Part shown: positions 52,192 to 62,996 of the stretch, one piece after another
Position numbering within the stretch: the first letter of the stretch is position 1
How the letters are laid out: the number at the start of each line of letters is the position of its first letter
Source: Argyresthia goedartella
Taxonomy: Eukaryota > Arthropoda > Insecta > Lepidoptera > Argyresthiidae
Direction of reading: 5' to 3'
DNA length: 64,000 nt
Assembly: GCA_949825045.1 (NCBI GenBank)
Contig: OX463822.1
Location: forward strand, 31,622,703-31,686,702
Notes under the pieces: model-generated
The model's input: the letters and a program-made list of their open reading frames with translations, nothing else
What the model was told of the DNA's origin: nothing
Databases searched by the model: none
Translations under genes and position numbers: made by a program

Positions 52192-53651
52192 TTTTATATT
52201 CCAGATGGTGTGAACTATACAGCAGATTTAGAAATTTACCTTGAGAAACTTTCTTCTAACGTAACAGGTCATCCAGATGATTTATTTCTTGTGACAGGAG
52301 ACTTTAACCGACCCGAGATAAAATGGGCCGAAGAAGGCTCATGTCTCAAAGCCTACGGTTTTACAGACAATATCAGTAAAAACTTTATAGACACCCTCCA
52401 CTTTTGTAGTCTGAAGCAGTATTGTTCAGCAAAAAAACCTTCAATAATGTGTTAGATCTAGTACTATCTACATCAGAGGTTAAGGTGGTCACATGTGATA
52501 GTCCTCTGGTACCAGAAACTATATTTCATAGGTCATTATGCATAGATTTTATTATCCCTGCCCTAATCACATTGCCTAGGGAAAAGAGGGAAGTTTTGGC
52601 ATTTCATAAGGCCAATTATGACAAAATCAATCAAGACATAATTAAAGTTGACTGGAAAACTATGTTAAAAGATACACCAGTCGACAGTGCGGTGGATAAC
52701 TTTTATGCCTCTATTAATAACATTATCTCTAAACATGTGCCGCGGGTGATATCAACGCCTGGTAGGGGATACCCCACATGGTTTACAGCACCCTTAAAAA
52801 AGGTTTTACAAGAAAAAATTATGTATCTTCTTAGATACAAAAAGTATGGCAACCCTCTCGATTACACCACATTTTCTTTACTCCGGGCACGAGCAAAGAA
52901 AATGCAATCTTTCGCTTACAACCAATTTATTAATAATACCGAAGACACCATTAAATGCAATCCTAAAGCTATGTCTATCTGGGGATATGTTAAAAGCAAA
53001 CGAGGTGGTAACTCAGCTATACCTAAAAGTATGATGCTGGATGATAAGAAAGCTGAAGACAGCCAAGCTGTGTGTAATTTATTTAAATCCTTTTTCGAGT
53101 CGGTATATGAGTCAAGTAATACCTTATCCCCATATACAAATCAGAAAATGTCACAACCCAACGTGAATGAATGCATTCACAAGATATCTTTATCAGTTAA
53201 CCTTGTAGCAGATTATCTTAAAAAAATTGACGAATCAAAGGGTGCTGGGTGTGACAATTTGCCACCGATATTTATTAAAAACTGCGCTCTGTCTCTTGCA
53301 ACACCTATTTATTTCTTATTCAAACAATCTCTTAAATGTAATATATTCCCCACCCTTTGGAAAACGGCATTTATAACGCCGGTATTTAAATCGGGTAATA
53401 AAAATAATATTAGCAATTATAGACCCATTAGTAAACTCTCAGTGATCCCTAAGGTTTTCGAGAAAATAATTTTCGACCAAATAACATTTTCTGTAAAGCA
53501 TTCCATAACCGAAAAGCAACATGGCTTTTTAAAAGGTCGTTCTGTCATGTCAAACCTAGTTGCGTATACAAGCCATATTATGATTGTCTCGAAGCCGGAA
53601 ATCAATTGGACGTTATCTAAACTGACTATTCGAAGGCCTTTGATAAAGTAG
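52192..53651 (+). pseudogene. LINE-E endonuclease end and RT start
   Basis: ICSFYIPDGVNYTADLEIYL, LFLVTGDFNRPEIKWAEEG (EN GDFN box), then after a frameshift near 52430 NVLDLVLSTSEVKVVTC, a long helical linker, and RT blocks DESKGAGCDNLPPIFIKNCA, NISNYRPISKLSVIPKVFEK, EKQHGFLKGRSVMSNLVAYT. The frame is lost at 53630, where LTIRRPL should read YSKAFD-like. Confidence 0.8.
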
Positions 53652-54722
53652 ATTATAGTTTTTTAGAGTCTAAACTCTGGAACATTGGCGTGGTGGGTGA
53701 TGTTCTTAAATGGATTTGCTCTTTCCTGAGAAATAGACTTCAAATAGTGGTAGTTAATGGATGTCAATCAGAAAAGATATTAGTACCATCTGGGGTGCCG
53801 CAGGGTTCTCATCTTGGTCCTTTATTTTTCATCCTCTTTGTTAACGATATCGACCGTTGCGTACAAAATTCCAACATCACTATCTACGCTGACGATATGA
53901 AAATATTTAAATCAATTACCTGTTCTGATGATGTCCTGCTCATGCAGGATGACCTGGATAAGCTTTCTCTATATTGCATGGAAAATAAACTATCGTTAAA
54001 TGCCAGTAAATGTCAGCATAACAGTTTTACTAGTAAGACCACTAGAATAAATTTCGATTACAAAATCGGGGCCAATCTGATTCAAAGGGTGGAACTGATT
54101 AAAGATTTGGGGGTACTTTTTGATCCAGAGCTATCTTTCAATAGTCACTATGACTATATCATACAAAAGTCATTCCGAATGCTTGGATTTGTACTTAGAA
54201 TGTCAAGGGAATTTAAAAAAGACTCAACAGTCAAGATGCTTTATTTTGCTTTCGTTCGCAGCAATCTTGAGTACTGTTCCATGGTGTGGAACCCTATTTA
54301 TGACGTGCATGTATCCAGGATAGAGAGCATCCAGAACAAATTCTGGATGCTCAGGCAGGCACTTGAATTTCCGCAACAGAGAATCAATTTCCAACATTAG
54401 TGGTAGCGCTGAGCGGCACAAAATAATATCATTGGAGAACAGACGAACTATAGCTGACATGATGTTTCTTTACAAAGTAGTAAATGGTTTAATTGACTGC
54501 CCTGAGTTGCTATACCGTATTAAGTTTAGAGTACCAAGACCGTCAACCAGAATTAAAACCCTTTTCCATATACCATTTCATAAAACAAACTATGGACTTA
54601 ATAATACGGTGGACAGAATAATGAATACTTACAATAAGTTATTTAACGATCTTGATATCTTTAGTATATCCCAATACGCTTTTAAAAATCTTGTTATCAA
54701 GACATTAACAAGCACACAATAA
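53652..54722 (+). pseudogene. LINE-E reverse transcriptase palm, thumb and C-terminus
   Basis: GVPQGSHLGPLFFILFVNDI, ITIYADDMKIFKSI (YADD box), LSLYCMENKLSLNASKCQ, LIKDLGVLFDPELSFNSHYD, YCSMVWNPIYDVH, and in the next frame (54363-54722) RRTIADMMFLYKVVNGLIDC. A frameshift at about 54370 separates the last part. Domain order is complete for a CR1/Jockey-type RT. Confidence 0.8.
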
Positions 54723-54953
54723 TAAATAAACATTTAAATTAGATAAAAATTAAAAATGTAATAGATATAAATTAAATCCCAATAATTGCATGCTATATGT
54801 TATGTTGTCAAGTTTTTATTTTAAGAATTTAATGCAAACCTTTAATTGGAACCTTATCATAAGAAATCCTATCAAATATTTGTATCATAACTGTGTATTC
54901 TGTTGGTTTGCTTAAAAAATAAATAAATAAAATAAATAAATAAAAAATAAATA

Positions 54954-56980
54954 AATGATGTTGTTAAATCCAACGCTGAGGTAGCTCGAGCTTTTGAAAC
55001 ATTCTTCACCAATGCACCCTTACTCACAACAGAGCGTCTAAATTCATCTCCATATGAAGCAGAGGCTTTATTAAAAAACAGCACTAGCATCAGTAATGTA
55101 GATTTCAAATTTTATCATGTATATCCCCAGGATATTGTCAAAACGTATAGATTACTTAACTTAAAAAATACTGAAGACCTGTGGGGTATATCAGTAAAAG
55201 TCGTTGGTTTAATAATACTTGTTATAGCCCCACACCTAGCTTATATATTTAATAAATGTGTTGATGATGGAGCTTTCCCAGACCTCATGAAACATAGTAA
55301 ACTTGTACCTCTGATCAAGTCGGGAGACAAGGGTGATCCTTCAAATTTCAGACCAATATCGGTTCTTCCAGCACTAAGTAAAATTTTTGAAAAGATTATA
55401 CTCAATAAAATGCTCTCACACTTCAACCGTACAAAACAACTCCACGCCAAGCAATACGGTTTCACTAGGGGTAAATCGACTACGGATGCAGGTATTACCC
55501 TTATATCTCATATTTATTCTGCATGGGAAGCCGCACAGGATGCGATCGATTTTTTGCGATCTGTCGAAGGCATTTGATTGTGTTGATCATGACACGCTAC
55601 TAATGAAATTAAATCATTACGGAGTTAGAAATAAAGCGTTGTATCTACTAAGATGATACCTAAGCAATAGAATTCAAAAGGCAGAAGTCAACGGCGTTAA
55701 ATCTGATGGATCGGGGGTAAAAATTGGCGTTCCACAAGGTTCCATATTAGGCCCTTTCTTATTCCTGGTATATATTAACGATCTGCCTTTTATGGTGGAG
55801 AAATTGACTAACATAGTGTTGTTTGCTGATGATACTTCACTGGTCTTCAAAATTGAAAGACAAAAAGAAGATTTTGATGATGTCAATAGAGTATTATCTT
55901 TGACCTTGAATTGGTTCACAGTTAACAATTTATTGTTAAATGCTGGTAAAACCAAATGTATCAAATTCTCACTTCCAAATGTCAGGCAAGTTGGGACCAG
56001 TTTAGTGTTGGACAGCAATACGTTAGAATAAGTAAATGACACGAAGTTTCTTGGAATAACCATTGATAACAAATTGCAGTGGGGACCCCACATAGATAAA
56101 TTGGCTGGTAAATTAAGTTCTGCGGCTTACACTGTTAGAAACATCAGACAAAACACGGATGTGGCTACATCTAGGCTAGTATATTTTAGTTACTTTCATA
56201 GTATGTTGAGGTAAATGAGACAACCGTGTCAGCTCTTAGCTAGTTTATTACTCAAGTGCAGGTAGACAAACGGCGCGCGGGCAGGCACGCCGCGCGCATA
56301 TACCACACATGTCCTATGGTATCTTGTTGTGGGGGAAAGCAGCGGATATTCAAACTATTTTTATTTTACAGAAAAGAGCTATTCGAGCAATTTATAATTT
56401 AAAACGCACAGATTCCTTAAGAGAGCTTTTTAAAGAAATTGAAATACTAACTGTAGCTAGTCAATTTATTTTCGAAAATATAATGTATGTACGCAAGAAC
56501 CTCACAAAATTTCCCAAACTTAGTGATAGCTGTAATGTTAACCTAAGAAATAATCACAGACTACTTGCGTCCCGGTTTAGACTCGCGAAGGTTAGCAATT
56601 CTTTCAAGGGTCAATGCATTCTCTACTACAACAAGATGCCTCTGGAGATCTTGAAATTGCCATTTGAGCAATTTAAAGCCCATGTTAAAGCGACTTTGTC
56701 GAAAAAGGGATATTACAATGTTCAAGATTACTTAAATGATGGGACTGTATGGGGTTAATCTGGCTCAACACAGACCTTGCTGTTAATAATTTTGTAATTA
56801 TTTATTCCTGCTTATTAATTATGATAATGACTAAATATTAAATTTTGTATTAGTTATGTAAGCATAAGCAATTTTTAAAAAAGAGATCTAAAAATCAATC
56901 TGTGGGAGTTTCTACGCCCTTCTTCTCCCACAGTGGTCCAATGTAGAGAAGTTGCAAAAATGACGATTGCTAAGTATATG
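54954..56980 (+). pseudogene. LINE-A2 reverse transcriptase (right half of split element)
   Basis: Resumes the frame cut at 42288: [137 protein letters not shown], and the C-terminal part 56309-56758 ending NVQDYLNDGTVWG. The catalytic FADD is intact. A frameshift (55548), stops (55653, 56030) and a 106-bp insertion (56204-56309) inactivate it. The 3' UTR matches that of LINE-A1 in reverse. Confidence 0.85.
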
Positions 56981-57048
56981 TAAATACCTACAGAAGTAAA
57001 GACATTTGGAATTTTGGAATTTTGGTTAAAAAAAAAACTTTACAGAAA

Positions 57049-58293
57049 TACAAAATGAGTGATTCCGAGCCTACTCCCGGGCCTTCCCTTTCCAGAAAAC
57101 GGAATCCAACTGACGTGATATTTCTCAGCTCCCCTATGAAGAAACGAAAAAGGGGTGATATGGGATCCAATGAGAAAATGATTGTGATTAACAAATATAA
57201 ATATGTCGAAAAAACATTCCCGACATATCCACTCAAAACCGAAACTAAGAGCAAAACAACTGAAATCGTTGGCCTTTACGTGCCAACAGTGCACCGTATC
57301 CTGAATGAATATAGAATGAACGGGAAATTCTCATCACCAGAAAGATCCACTCCAAAATTCGAGATCGTGGAAAATCTGGACGTGTTCACACTTTCGGCTA
57401 TACGAAGAAAAGTTCATCAATTGTATTTCAACAATGAGTTACTGACCGTCAACAATTTACTGAAAAATGTTAACGACGACGAGGACATGCCATCGTTTAA
57501 AAGATCGACTCTTTACAAAATCTTAAAAAACCTCAATTTCAGGTTTTCAAAAAGGTCGAGAAAAAGTATTCTCTTAGATCGACCAGATTTAACGGTCTGG
57601 AGAAGAAAATATCTCATGCAAATAAAAGATTTCAGACGACAAAATAGGAAGATTGAATTATTATTATGTTAGATTGATGATAAAAAATAAATAAATTGGT
57701 ACTTATGTTCTTATTTATCAACAGGTCACACTTGTAACTATGTATGGGTTGACGATGACATTACAAGCAGTCGACAAGCATTTTTAAAAGGATTGTCGAC
57801 TGGGCCTTAAAACCCTCAAAAAGGAAAACGCCCTGCTTATCTGCCATATACGCAGCACCGACGGGTTTTTAGAAGGCGGAGAGTGGATTTTTGAGGCAAA
57901 AAAGACGGATAGAGAGGGGGATTACCATGCAGAAATAGATGCCCACAATTCCTAAAACTGGTCAAGTGAAAAGCGTATAAAAATTATTAGTTTTGTTCGT
58001 CTATTTGCAGTAAAAGAGAGTAAAATGTACTTTTATTTTACAGGTTCAAAAACGTATTGGATTTGGTCGAACCGGGGTCGGTCATAGTCTTAGATAACGC
58101 ACCTTATCACTCCAGACTCGCCGAAAAAGTGCCTAACATGACCTGGCGGAAGGCAGATATTCAAGCATGGCTGCAGGAAAAACAAATATTATTTGACGAA
58201 GCGGAGGTTAAAGCGGAACTGCTTCAAAAAATGAATAAGGACAACTACAAGAAAAAAGTTGTTGACGAAATGGCAGCCAAGAAAACGTTATAA
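57049..58293 (+). pseudogene. second DD82E-type transposase relic
   Basis: N-terminal frame 57055-57672: MSDSEPTPGPSLSRKRNPTD, a basic KKRKRGD, HTH-like GLYVPTVHRILNEYR, STLYKILKNLNFRF, VWRRKYLMQIKDFR. Then broken pieces WVDDDITSSRQAFLKGLSTG and GDYHAEIDAHNF, and a frame at 58057-58293 with VIVLDNAPYHSRLAEKVPNM (second catalytic Asp). The catalytic Glu block is missing: the copy is cut after AAKKTL. It is related to 35674-37097 but with a different N-terminus. Confidence 0.7.
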
Positions 58294-59953
58294 AATTAAA
58301 AATTCACAATTCAATGTTTTTTTATCTGATATTTTGTAGTAAGCCTTTTTACATAAGTGATTGTGAACAACATTTTAAATTTATTTACAGACAATTCTTG
58401 TAACTCAGTTGGGATTTTGTTGTAAAAGCGAATACATTGCCTTTTAAAATATACATTAACATTAAGGAGCCTAGTACTACTACTAGCTAGGTTTAGCTAG
58501 TTTATTCCTATTTCTGGTGTTGACATTGTGCCTGTTGCTATTCTTAGGAAATTTATTAATATTTTTGTGGACGTACATTAGGTTTTCATAAATATACTGA
58601 CATGGCACTGTCATAATGTTAATTTCCTTAAATTTACAACGCAGTGACTCTCTGGGACCCACATTGTAGATTGCACGAACAGCCCTCTTTTGCAGCACAA
58701 ATATTATGTTAATGTCTGCAGCGTTCCTCCACAGCAGTTTGCTGTAAGACAATGCTATGGAAGTAGCTGAAGTAAACTAGTCTAGCTGTTTCCACGTCCG
58801 TAAAAAGACGGATTTTTTTGACTGCATTAACTGTGAACTGAGTTTTTTTGATAGCTTATCTATGTGAGGGCCCCATTGAAGCTTATTATCTAAGGTAATT
58901 CCTAGGAATACCGTGCAGTTTCTAAATTTTCACCTTTAACATTAGCCGAGACTTGTTTAACATTGGGGAGTATAAACCGACTACATTTAGTTTGTTATTG
59001 TTCAGTAAAAGATTATTGGCAATAAACCAATTGACTGCCTTTGAGATTGCATTATTCACATCGCAAAGTTCAAACTGCGTCGTTTCATTTTAAACAAAAG
59101 TGAAGTGTCATCTGCAAACAGTACAGTCTCATGATTATCTCTGAAAAGATGTGGCAGGTCATTAATATAAACCAAAAACAGGAATGGCCCGACTATGGAA
59201 CCCTGCGGTACACCCATAGAAACAACAGACCCTGGAGATCGTTTTCCATTAATGTCAACTCTCTGTATCCTGTCATTTAAATAAGAAGAGAGAAGATCTA
59301 AATAGTTATCCCTAATTCCATAGTGATGTAATTTCCTGATCAATATCCCATTGTCAACGCAATAAAAAGCCTTAGACAAATCGGAAAATACTCCTAGAAC
59401 ATCATGCGACTTCTGCCAGGCATCATATATATGTGATATTAACTCAATACCGACATCAGTAGTTGATTTGCCTTGTGTAAAAACCAAATTGTTTACAGTG
59501 GAGCATGTTGTTGGTGTTGAAATGTGTAAGAAGTTGATTTAAAATTACTTTTTCAAAAACTTTACTAAATGTAGGCAATACCGATATCGGTCTGAAGTTA
59601 GGGTCTACTACCCGATTTAAACAAAGGTACTATTTTACATTGTTTAATGAAATCAGGAAACACGCCAGTTTCAATAGATGCATTAATATGAAAGCTAAAT
59701 CAAGTGCAATAACATTTATTAGGGGCTTCACAACATGAACAGAAATATCCCATAGGTTTGCAGTTTTCTTAACATTTATTGATTTAAAGGCTTTAATAAT
59801 ATCTTTATCATCTACATAATTAAACGAGAATGATGTTCACATCTAGGTACATAGTCTTTTAGCAAAGATTCAGCGACTACTTTGGAAGACTTCCTAGTAG
59901 AGATTGGGATGTCAGTAAAAAAAAACAAACGCTTTAGCTACATTAATATCATT

Positions 59954-60363
59954 TTTAGGGTTCCGTACCCGAAGGGTTCCAAACGGGACCCTATTACTAA
60001 GTCTTCGCTGTCCGTCCGTCCGTCTGTCACCAGGCTGTATCTCAAGAACCTAGCTAGCTAGAGAGTTGAAATTTTCACAGATTATGTATTTCTGTTGCCG
60101 CTATAACAACAATTACTAAAAAACAGGATAAAAGAAATATTTAAGGGGGCTCCCATACAACAATTCTTTCAATACCACATACAAACTTATGGATGCACCT
60201 GGTTACGTACATGGAGTGTGAAAGTAACCGCACCAATAACTTTGTAAACAATATTTTGCTGTGTAAAATCCAAACTATTCACTCCACACCATCGCTTCCA
60301 TTGAACGGTGGTACGGAACCCTTCGTGCGCGATTTAGACTCGCACTTGACCGGTTTTTAAAAG
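59954..60363 (+). mobile_element. GTTCCG repeat copy 4 with 10-bp target duplication
   Basis: Starts tttagggttccgtacccgaa and ends cgcacttgaccggtttttaa. The flanks taatatcatt at 59944-59953 and 60364-60373 are identical. It is inserted in LINE-B2, so it is younger than that LINE. It is nearly identical to copy 1. Confidence 0.85.
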
Positions 60364-61029
60364 TAATATCATTAATTTTTTATTCATATTCATTGTTTTT
60401 AATACTGACCTTTCCAGTCTCGCTTTTAATTATATCCCAAGTTGATTTAATTTTGTTATCACTTTTTCTTATTTTAGATCTGATAATATAAATTGATTTT
60501 GCAATTTGACAAACTTTTCTAAAGTTTTTTTAGTATTTTTTACTTTATCCTTGAACTCTCCACAATTATTCCAATGTTTTTATGAATGATATAGTCATAT
60601 AAATTTTGTCTACTCTTAAGTATACCTACTGCGGCTCACTTAATAAAGTTAAGTTTGTCTGAGACCACAATCGATCTGGTAGTAAATACTGCATTGAACG
60701 CATTGCTTAATTTGTAAAAAAAAACAATATGACTCATTAGGGTTATTATTAGAGAAATTGATAGGTAGTTTGCTATCCCAATTCAATTTAAACCTTTCAA
60801 ACCGATGTGCAGTCACAGGCATGTATTTTATCTTTCTTGTAGAACTTTTTTTAAGTTGAATTTCTAGTCTAATGTATTGACCTAAATGGTCTGACTTTAA
60901 ATTACTTATATTTTTTTTAAGTACATTTTTTTCCTTTAGATAAGCAAATGCATTGTCTATACAATTTGCTGAGGTTTCAGTTATTCGAGTAGGTTCCATG
61001 AAAAGTGGCTTTAAGTGATTGACTTTTAT

Positions 61030-61370
61030 TATACTTAATTAATTACAAATTCAATTACTAAAAAACAATGTCAAACATCCACAAAAACCGTTTCGTCATA
61101 TAAAAATAAAACACGTGAAAAAATAACTGACAAACAATTACACAAACAAACCGCCCCAGAATCTGCCGGCCCTAAGGTGCCCATTACACTGGCAGCGTTC
61201 CCGCGCTGCACAGCGAGTGAGATTCTCTGGACCAGGAAAGCCCCAAAGCGGTTGTCAAACCCTCGGTCCCTCAAGCGGCGCCCAATGTCCCTGACAAAGG
61301 CCCTACCCTGCGAACCCCATACCCCTGTAATCTCGACGGCCAAAGTTGTAAAAATGTAATAAGTTAGTAG
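61030..61370 (-). pseudogene. 5'-truncated LINE tail inserted in LINE-B2
   Basis: The GC-rich minus-strand sequence reads EITGVWGSQGRAFVRDIGRR, LRDRGFDNRFGAFLVQRISL, AVQRGNAASVMGTLGP, then an AT-rich 3' UTR ending ataataaaagtc. The VWG...F...R......FL.QR.S.A.QRGNA.S.MGT string is a C-terminal motif of an ORF2 type found in many invertebrates. It interrupts LINE-B2 between ETYSLGTRLLT and LFMEPTRI. Confidence 0.55.
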
Positions 61371-61876
61371 TCTCGTACCAAGGGAGTAAGTTTCTAATAA
61401 ATTTACATTGAAGTCTCCACATATCATATAAGATTTTGATGCTTTAAATAATGTCATCCATGACTTTTTCAAAAACATCAAATGAAGCTGAGGGTGGGCT
61501 GTAAACGCTAATTACAATTATGCGCTCCAACTCAACATATGCTACTTCAATGTGGCTTTCAACTGATAAACATACCATAGGTATGTCATTACGATTTTTG
61601 AACTTTAAGTTTATTTAGAAATATTAGAGAGCCTCCACGAACAGCATGTGATCTGCAAAAAGAACTACCAACCTGGTGGTTACTGAAATTGAACATGAGC
61701 TCATGGCTTTTTAGCCAATGTTCTGTTAGGCATAAATATCAATATTAAAAGAGTTATTGTACAATTCGAATTCTAATAATTTACTGCTAATACCTTGAAT
61801 ATTTTGGTGGACCAGATTAGTAAACTTTGCATTTATTTTACAATTTTGAGCTTTACTGTTTTTGTTGTTGTTTGAA

Positions 61877-62371
61877 CCCGTGTGTATTGCAAGTTTTTGG
61901 ATGTACCCGTGTGTATTGCAAGTTGTTGGATGTACCCGTGTGTGTTGCAAGTTGTTGTTGGATGAACCCGTGTGTATTGCTAGTTGTTGGATGTACCTAC
62001 CCGTGTGGATTACAAGTTGTTGGATGTACCCGTGTGTGTTGCAAGTTGTTTTTGGATGTACCCGTGTGTATTGCAAGTTGTTGGATGAACCCGTGTGTAG
62101 TGCAAGTTGTTGGATGTACCCGTGTGATTGGTGCAAGTTGTTAGATGTACCTACACGAGAGTATTATAAGTTGTTGGATGTACACGAGTGTATTACAAGT
62201 TGTTGGATGTACCCGTTGTGTTTTGTAAGTTGTCGTTGGATATTCCCGTGTGTATTGCAATTTGTTGTTGGATGTACGCGTTGTATTGCAATATGTTGGA
62301 TGTACCCGTGTTTGTTGCAAGTTGTCGTTAGATTTATCCGTATGTATTGCAAGTTGTTTTTGGATGTCCCA
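61877..62371. repeat. 29-bp minisatellite, about 17 units
   Basis: The consensus unit is close to acccgtgtgtattgcaag followed by ttgttggatgt (29 bp). Units vary in length (27-33) by small gttgtt insertions and by ctac additions. The array starts at the 5' end of LINE-B2 and ends about 30 bp before exon 11. Open frames across it on both strands are products of the repeat. Confidence 0.9.
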
Positions 62372-62400
62372 GTGCGTATATCAACTTCTCTTATCGTCAG

Positions 62401-62570
62401 GGCGACCAAGAGCGCGAGATGGGCTACACACCGCTGAGCATGATGGATCGCAAGCGCAGCGCAAACCAACCCGCCGAACAGATCCAGTTCCTCTCGGTAG
62501 TCGTGCTGCCTAGCCTGCTCATTCTGCAGACTGTCTTCCCCAACATGGCTCCGCTGACTGATAACTGCAG
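62401..62570 (+). CDS. PDE10A-like: PDE10-like exon 11: MMDR motif and invariant purine-binding Gln
   Basis: The acceptor cttctcttatcgtcag ends at 62400 and the donor gtttgt starts at 62571. Frame: GDQEREMGYTPLSMMDRKRS, ANQPAEQIQFLSVVVLPSLL, then a helix up to DNCR. PLSMMDR is the M-loop entry. Q498 and F501 in EQIQF correspond to the invariant glutamine and the phenylalanine clamp that bind the purine ring. Neighbouring residues differ from the vertebrate GQLGFY form. A 29-bp minisatellite ends about 30 bp upstream of the acceptor. Confidence 0.95.
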
Positions 62571-62845
62571 GTTTGTCGCTGTGCAATCAATCACATTTGC
62601 TTTGTCAGGGAACCCAGCGTCCGATAGAAATCTGCACTAGTTCTTGTAGATTTTGAATAAATATCTTTTTCCCACCACCCACACCTGCTTGAAAATTACT
62701 CTTTAAATATCTATCATGCAAACCTTACCTAAAGCAAGTCTTTATTGCGCTAGGCTTTAGCGGTGACATAAAGTTGTACTGAATTTCATTACATTTTGAG
62801 CCGTGATTTCAGCTTAGTTTAATTAATTTCTCTTTCGACCATCAG

Positions 62846-62996
62846 AAAAACCCAAGAGGCCTGGCACGAAGAGATCGAGATTCGCGGACTCAAGCTGTGG
62901 CGGCAAGACGAATCGTTACCCGCCAACTTAAAGAACAAGCCCATCGCCGGAGTTGTCGTTCGGTCTAAAACTGACGCGGAGAGTGACCGGGACTGA
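62846..62996 (+). CDS. PDE10A-like: PDE10-like exon 12: C-terminal helix and stop
   Basis: The acceptor tttcgaccatcag ends at 62845; the first base completes AG|A Arg. Frame: RKTQEAWHEEIEIRGLKLWR, then a polar tail KNKPIAGVVVRSKTDAESDR ending D and TGA at 62994-62996. The W..EI.IRG.K.W segment matches the last catalytic helix of PDE10. The tail lacks a CaaX box, which argues against a PDE6-type membrane-anchored enzyme and for a soluble protein. Confidence 0.93.

Larger units (their letters stand above)
42289..54953 (+). mobile_element. LINE-E, full-length-like element inserted in LINE-A2 and itself split
   Basis: Its left piece (42289-44171) has a 5' UTR, an intact ORF1 and the start of EN. 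Its right piece (52175-54953) has the rest of EN, RT and a 3' UTR ending in an AAAT run (54915-54952). The EN frame continues LEDIWVSFLIKDTT at 44171 to ICSFYIPDGVNYTADLEIYL at 52192. LINE-C fills the gap. The LINE-A frame is cut exactly at both outer borders. Confidence 0.75.
58330..61860 (-). pseudogene. LINE-B2, decayed, with two nested insertions
   Basis: Minus strand order: FTNLVHQNIQGISSKLLEFE (61860), YMICGDFNVNLLETYSLGTR, FMEPTRITETSANCIDNAFA, MPVTAHRFERF, then RT pieces FTQGKSTTDVGIELISHIYD, GVFSDLSKAFYCVDNGIL, GVPQGSIVGPFLFLVYINDL, VLFADDTSLLFKMKR (59056-59487), and SYSKLLWRNAADINIIFVLQ (58483-58752). Frameshifts and stops are frequent. Insertions: GTTCCG copy 4 (59954-60363) and a LINE tail (about 61030-61370). 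Same family as 26520-28074. Confidence 0.75.

Noticed and set aside
61877..62371. CRISPR-like array
   Set aside because: Units are tandem with no unique spacers between them and lie in a eukaryotic intron.
61827..62586. Long open frames across the minisatellite on both strands (CMYPCVLQVV-type repeats)
   Set aside because: They are created by the 29-bp repeat (not a multiple of three but with few stops) and have no start context, domain or family resemblance.
198..62996. PDE11 identity for the host gene
   Set aside because: TDLAVYF, HPL..MY..STLE.HHF and the C-terminal WHEEIEIRG pattern fit PDE10 better; PDE11 stays a lesser alternative.
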